From: Streptomyces sp. PKU-EA00015
GTDB lineage: Bacteria > Actinomycetota > Actinomycetes > Streptomycetales > Streptomycetaceae
DNA length: 64,000 nucleotides
Assembly (NCBI RefSeq): GCF_013387495.1
Contig: NZ_JABZEE010000001.1
Coordinates: 124,001-188,000 of the forward strand
Direction of reading: 5' to 3'
Shown: positions 62,761 to 64,000 of the stretch, in pieces
Layout of the letters: the number at the start of each line of letters is the position of its first letter
Position numbering within the stretch: position 1 is the first letter of the stretch
Notes under the pieces: generated by a model
Seen by the model: the letters and a program-made list of their open reading frames with translations, nothing else
What the model was told of the DNA's origin: nothing
Database searches by the model: none
Program-made: the position numbers and the translations under genes

Positions 62761-64000
62761 GCCAGCCACACCTTGTCGAACCGTGCCCAGTCGAGGGAGT
62801 TCGCGGGCGCCTTGACATCGACACCCCGGACGTTACGGGCGGTGCCGAGGATCCAGTCGGCGAAGCCCCAGACCAGGAAGCCGCCTTCGGCGTGCAGGCG
62901 GCGCTGCATCCGGTCGTAGACGGCGGCGCGAGCGTTCTTGTCCTTGGTGGACTGCGCCTGCTGGTACAGGGCGTCGAAGTCCTTGTGCTGCCACTTGGTG
63001 GCGTTGGTGGTGGAACCGGTGAGCAGGCGCTGGGAGATGTGGGCCTCGATGGGCATGGCGCCGGAGCGGTAGGAGCAGAGGGTGCCGGAGTCGAGGATGT
63101 CCTTCCAGTAGCTGTCCTTGCTGCCGGTCCTGATCGTGACGGTGACGCCCGCCTTGGCCGCCTGGTCGCGGAAGATGGTCGCGGCCTCGGTGAATCCGGC
63201 GGCGACGGGCGAGGTGTCCAGGGTGACCTTGAGCCCCTCGGCGCCGGCCTGCCCGAGCAGCGCCTTGGCCCTGTCGAGGTCCTGTTCGCGCTGCGGCAGG
63301 CCGGCGGCGTAGTACTCGTAGCCCTTGCCGAACAGGTCGTTGCCGATCTCGCCCGCGCCGGACAGGGCGCCGTCGACCAGCTCCTTGCGGTCGGCGATCA
63401 GGAAGAACGCCTCGCGGACCCGCTTGTCGTCGAAGGGCGGCCGGTCGGTCTTCATGGCGAACGACTGCATGGCGCTGTTGCGCAGCCGGACGATCTCGAT
63501 CTGCCCCTTGCCCTCGTGGGCGCGTGCGGTGGTGGGGTTGAGTTCGTGGGCGTACTCGATCTGGCCGCCGAGGAGTGCGTTGACACGTGCGGACTCCTCG
63601 TTGGCGACGATGAACTCCAGCTCGTCGAGGTGCGGGGCGCCGTCCCAGTAGGCGTCGTTGCGCTTGAAGACGGCGGACCGGCCGGGGGCGAAGGAGACGA
63701 AGCGGAACGGCCCGCTGCCGACCGGCTTCCTGTCGAAGTCCTGAGCGCCGTCGGGGACGACGTACGCGCCGAACGCGGCGAGGACGTTGGGGAATTCGGC
63801 AGTCGGCCGCTTGAGGACGAACTCGATGGTCCGCTCGTCGAGGGCGCGGCTGGCCTTCAGGTCGATGGGCTCCAAAGACGCCTTGGCGCGGAACGCCTTC
63901 TCAGGGTCGGTGATGCGGCGGTAGCTGTAGAGGACGTCCTGGGCGGTGACGGGCTTGCCGTCGTGGAAGGTGGCCTCGCGCAGGGTGACCTTCCAGCGGG
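62757..64000 (-). CDS. Family 5 solute-binding protein of the ABC importer (5' end beyond window)
   Basis: About 413 C-terminal residues are visible. The sequence matches the SBP_bac_5 (DppA/NikA) family: WKVTLREATFHDGKPVTAQD, DVLYSYRRITDP, PVGSGPFRFVSFAPGRSAVF, YWDGAPHLDELEFIV and DDKRVREAFFLIADRKELV. The signal peptide and lipobox must lie past base 64000. It captures the substrate outside the cell and gives it to the permeases. Peptide, nickel or other cannot be told. One operon with the three genes that follow, all with four-base overlaps. Confidence 0.92.
   Translation of the reverse strand, partial: RWKVTLREATFHDGKPVTAQDVLYSYRRITDPEKAFRAKASLEPIDLKASRALDERTIEFVLKRPTAEFPNVLAAFGAYVVPDGAQDFDRKPVGSGPFRFVSFAPGRSAVFKRNDAYWDGAPHLDELEFIVANEESARVNALLGGQIEYAHELNPTTARAHEGKGQIEIVRLRNSAMQSFAMKTDRPPFDDKRVREAFFLIADRKELVDGALSGAGEIGNDLFGKGYEYYAAGLPQREQDLDRAKALLGQAGAEGLKVTLDTSPVAAGFTEAATIFRDQAAKAGVTVTIRTGSKDSYWKDILDSGTLCSYRSGAMPIEAHISQRLLTGSTTNATKWQHKDFDALYQQAQSTKDKNARAAVYDRMQRRLHAEGGFLVWGFADWILGTARNVRGVDVKAPANSLDWARFDKVWLA

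Overview
The window is actinomycete chromosome, almost certainly Streptomyces or a close relative. Its base composition is very GC-rich, GTG starts and short or absent leaders are common, and it carries typical Streptomyces families: several SpoIIE-type phosphatases, a complete conservon (sensor, roadblock, DUF742, GTPase), a DUF6777 lipoprotein, a DUF5302 protein, and a resuscitation-factor/LysM/M23 cell-wall hydrolase. No rRNA, tRNA, CRISPR array or intact transposase was recognised.

Layout. 1-16 kb is housekeeping and signalling: a PAS-GAF-SpoIIE phosphatase cut by the window edge, a lipoprotein, a YndJ/DUF1990 pair behind a palindromic operator, a lipase maturation factor homologue, a short conserved peptide gene, an SDR with a zinc-ribbon-like segment, a ferric-reductase-like 2Fe-2S protein, a DMT transporter, a cell-wall hydrolase, 6-phosphogluconate dehydrogenase, a racemase whose 3' end is tandemly triplicated, an MBL hydrolase, a GNAT acetyltransferase and panD. 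16-23 kb holds a DUF5302 protein, a DEAD-box helicase, a large GAF-SpoIIE-HATPase switch protein and an SSS symporter with its DUF485 partner.

23.4-41.2 kb is a compact catabolic island that looks slightly less GC-rich by eye. It combines a gamma-glutamylation (Puu-like) amine pathway (glutamine-synthetase-like ligase, DAO-type flavoprotein, aldehyde dehydrogenase, class I glutaminase-like hydrolase) with a second set: flavin amine oxidase, Baeyer-Villiger monooxygenase, HSL-family esterase, zinc alcohol dehydrogenase, two acyl-CoA ligases (one fused to an enoyl-CoA hydratase) and a hotdog protein resembling 3-aminobutyryl-CoA ammonia-lyase. Three intergenic sites share TTrGTCA-N15-TGACTA, which suggests one regulator, probably the TetR gene inside the island. 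The monooxygenase carries a one-base frameshift in a C5 run.

From 41.2 to 48.5 kb the island abuts a mosaic of truncated genes: carrier protein, GH16, class II terpene cyclase, LuxR-type ATPase regulator, FAD monooxygenase and MBL hydrolase remnants. Intact among them are a HelD/HelR-like RNA polymerase recycling ATPase, a TetR regulator and a CPA1 antiporter. 48.4-64 kb is mostly intact: a VOC protein, an EamA/Lrp divergent pair, the cvnABCD conservon, a membrane SpoIIE phosphatase, a PacL/CtpC-like metal efflux pair, and a peptide/nickel-type ABC importer whose binding protein runs off the right edge.
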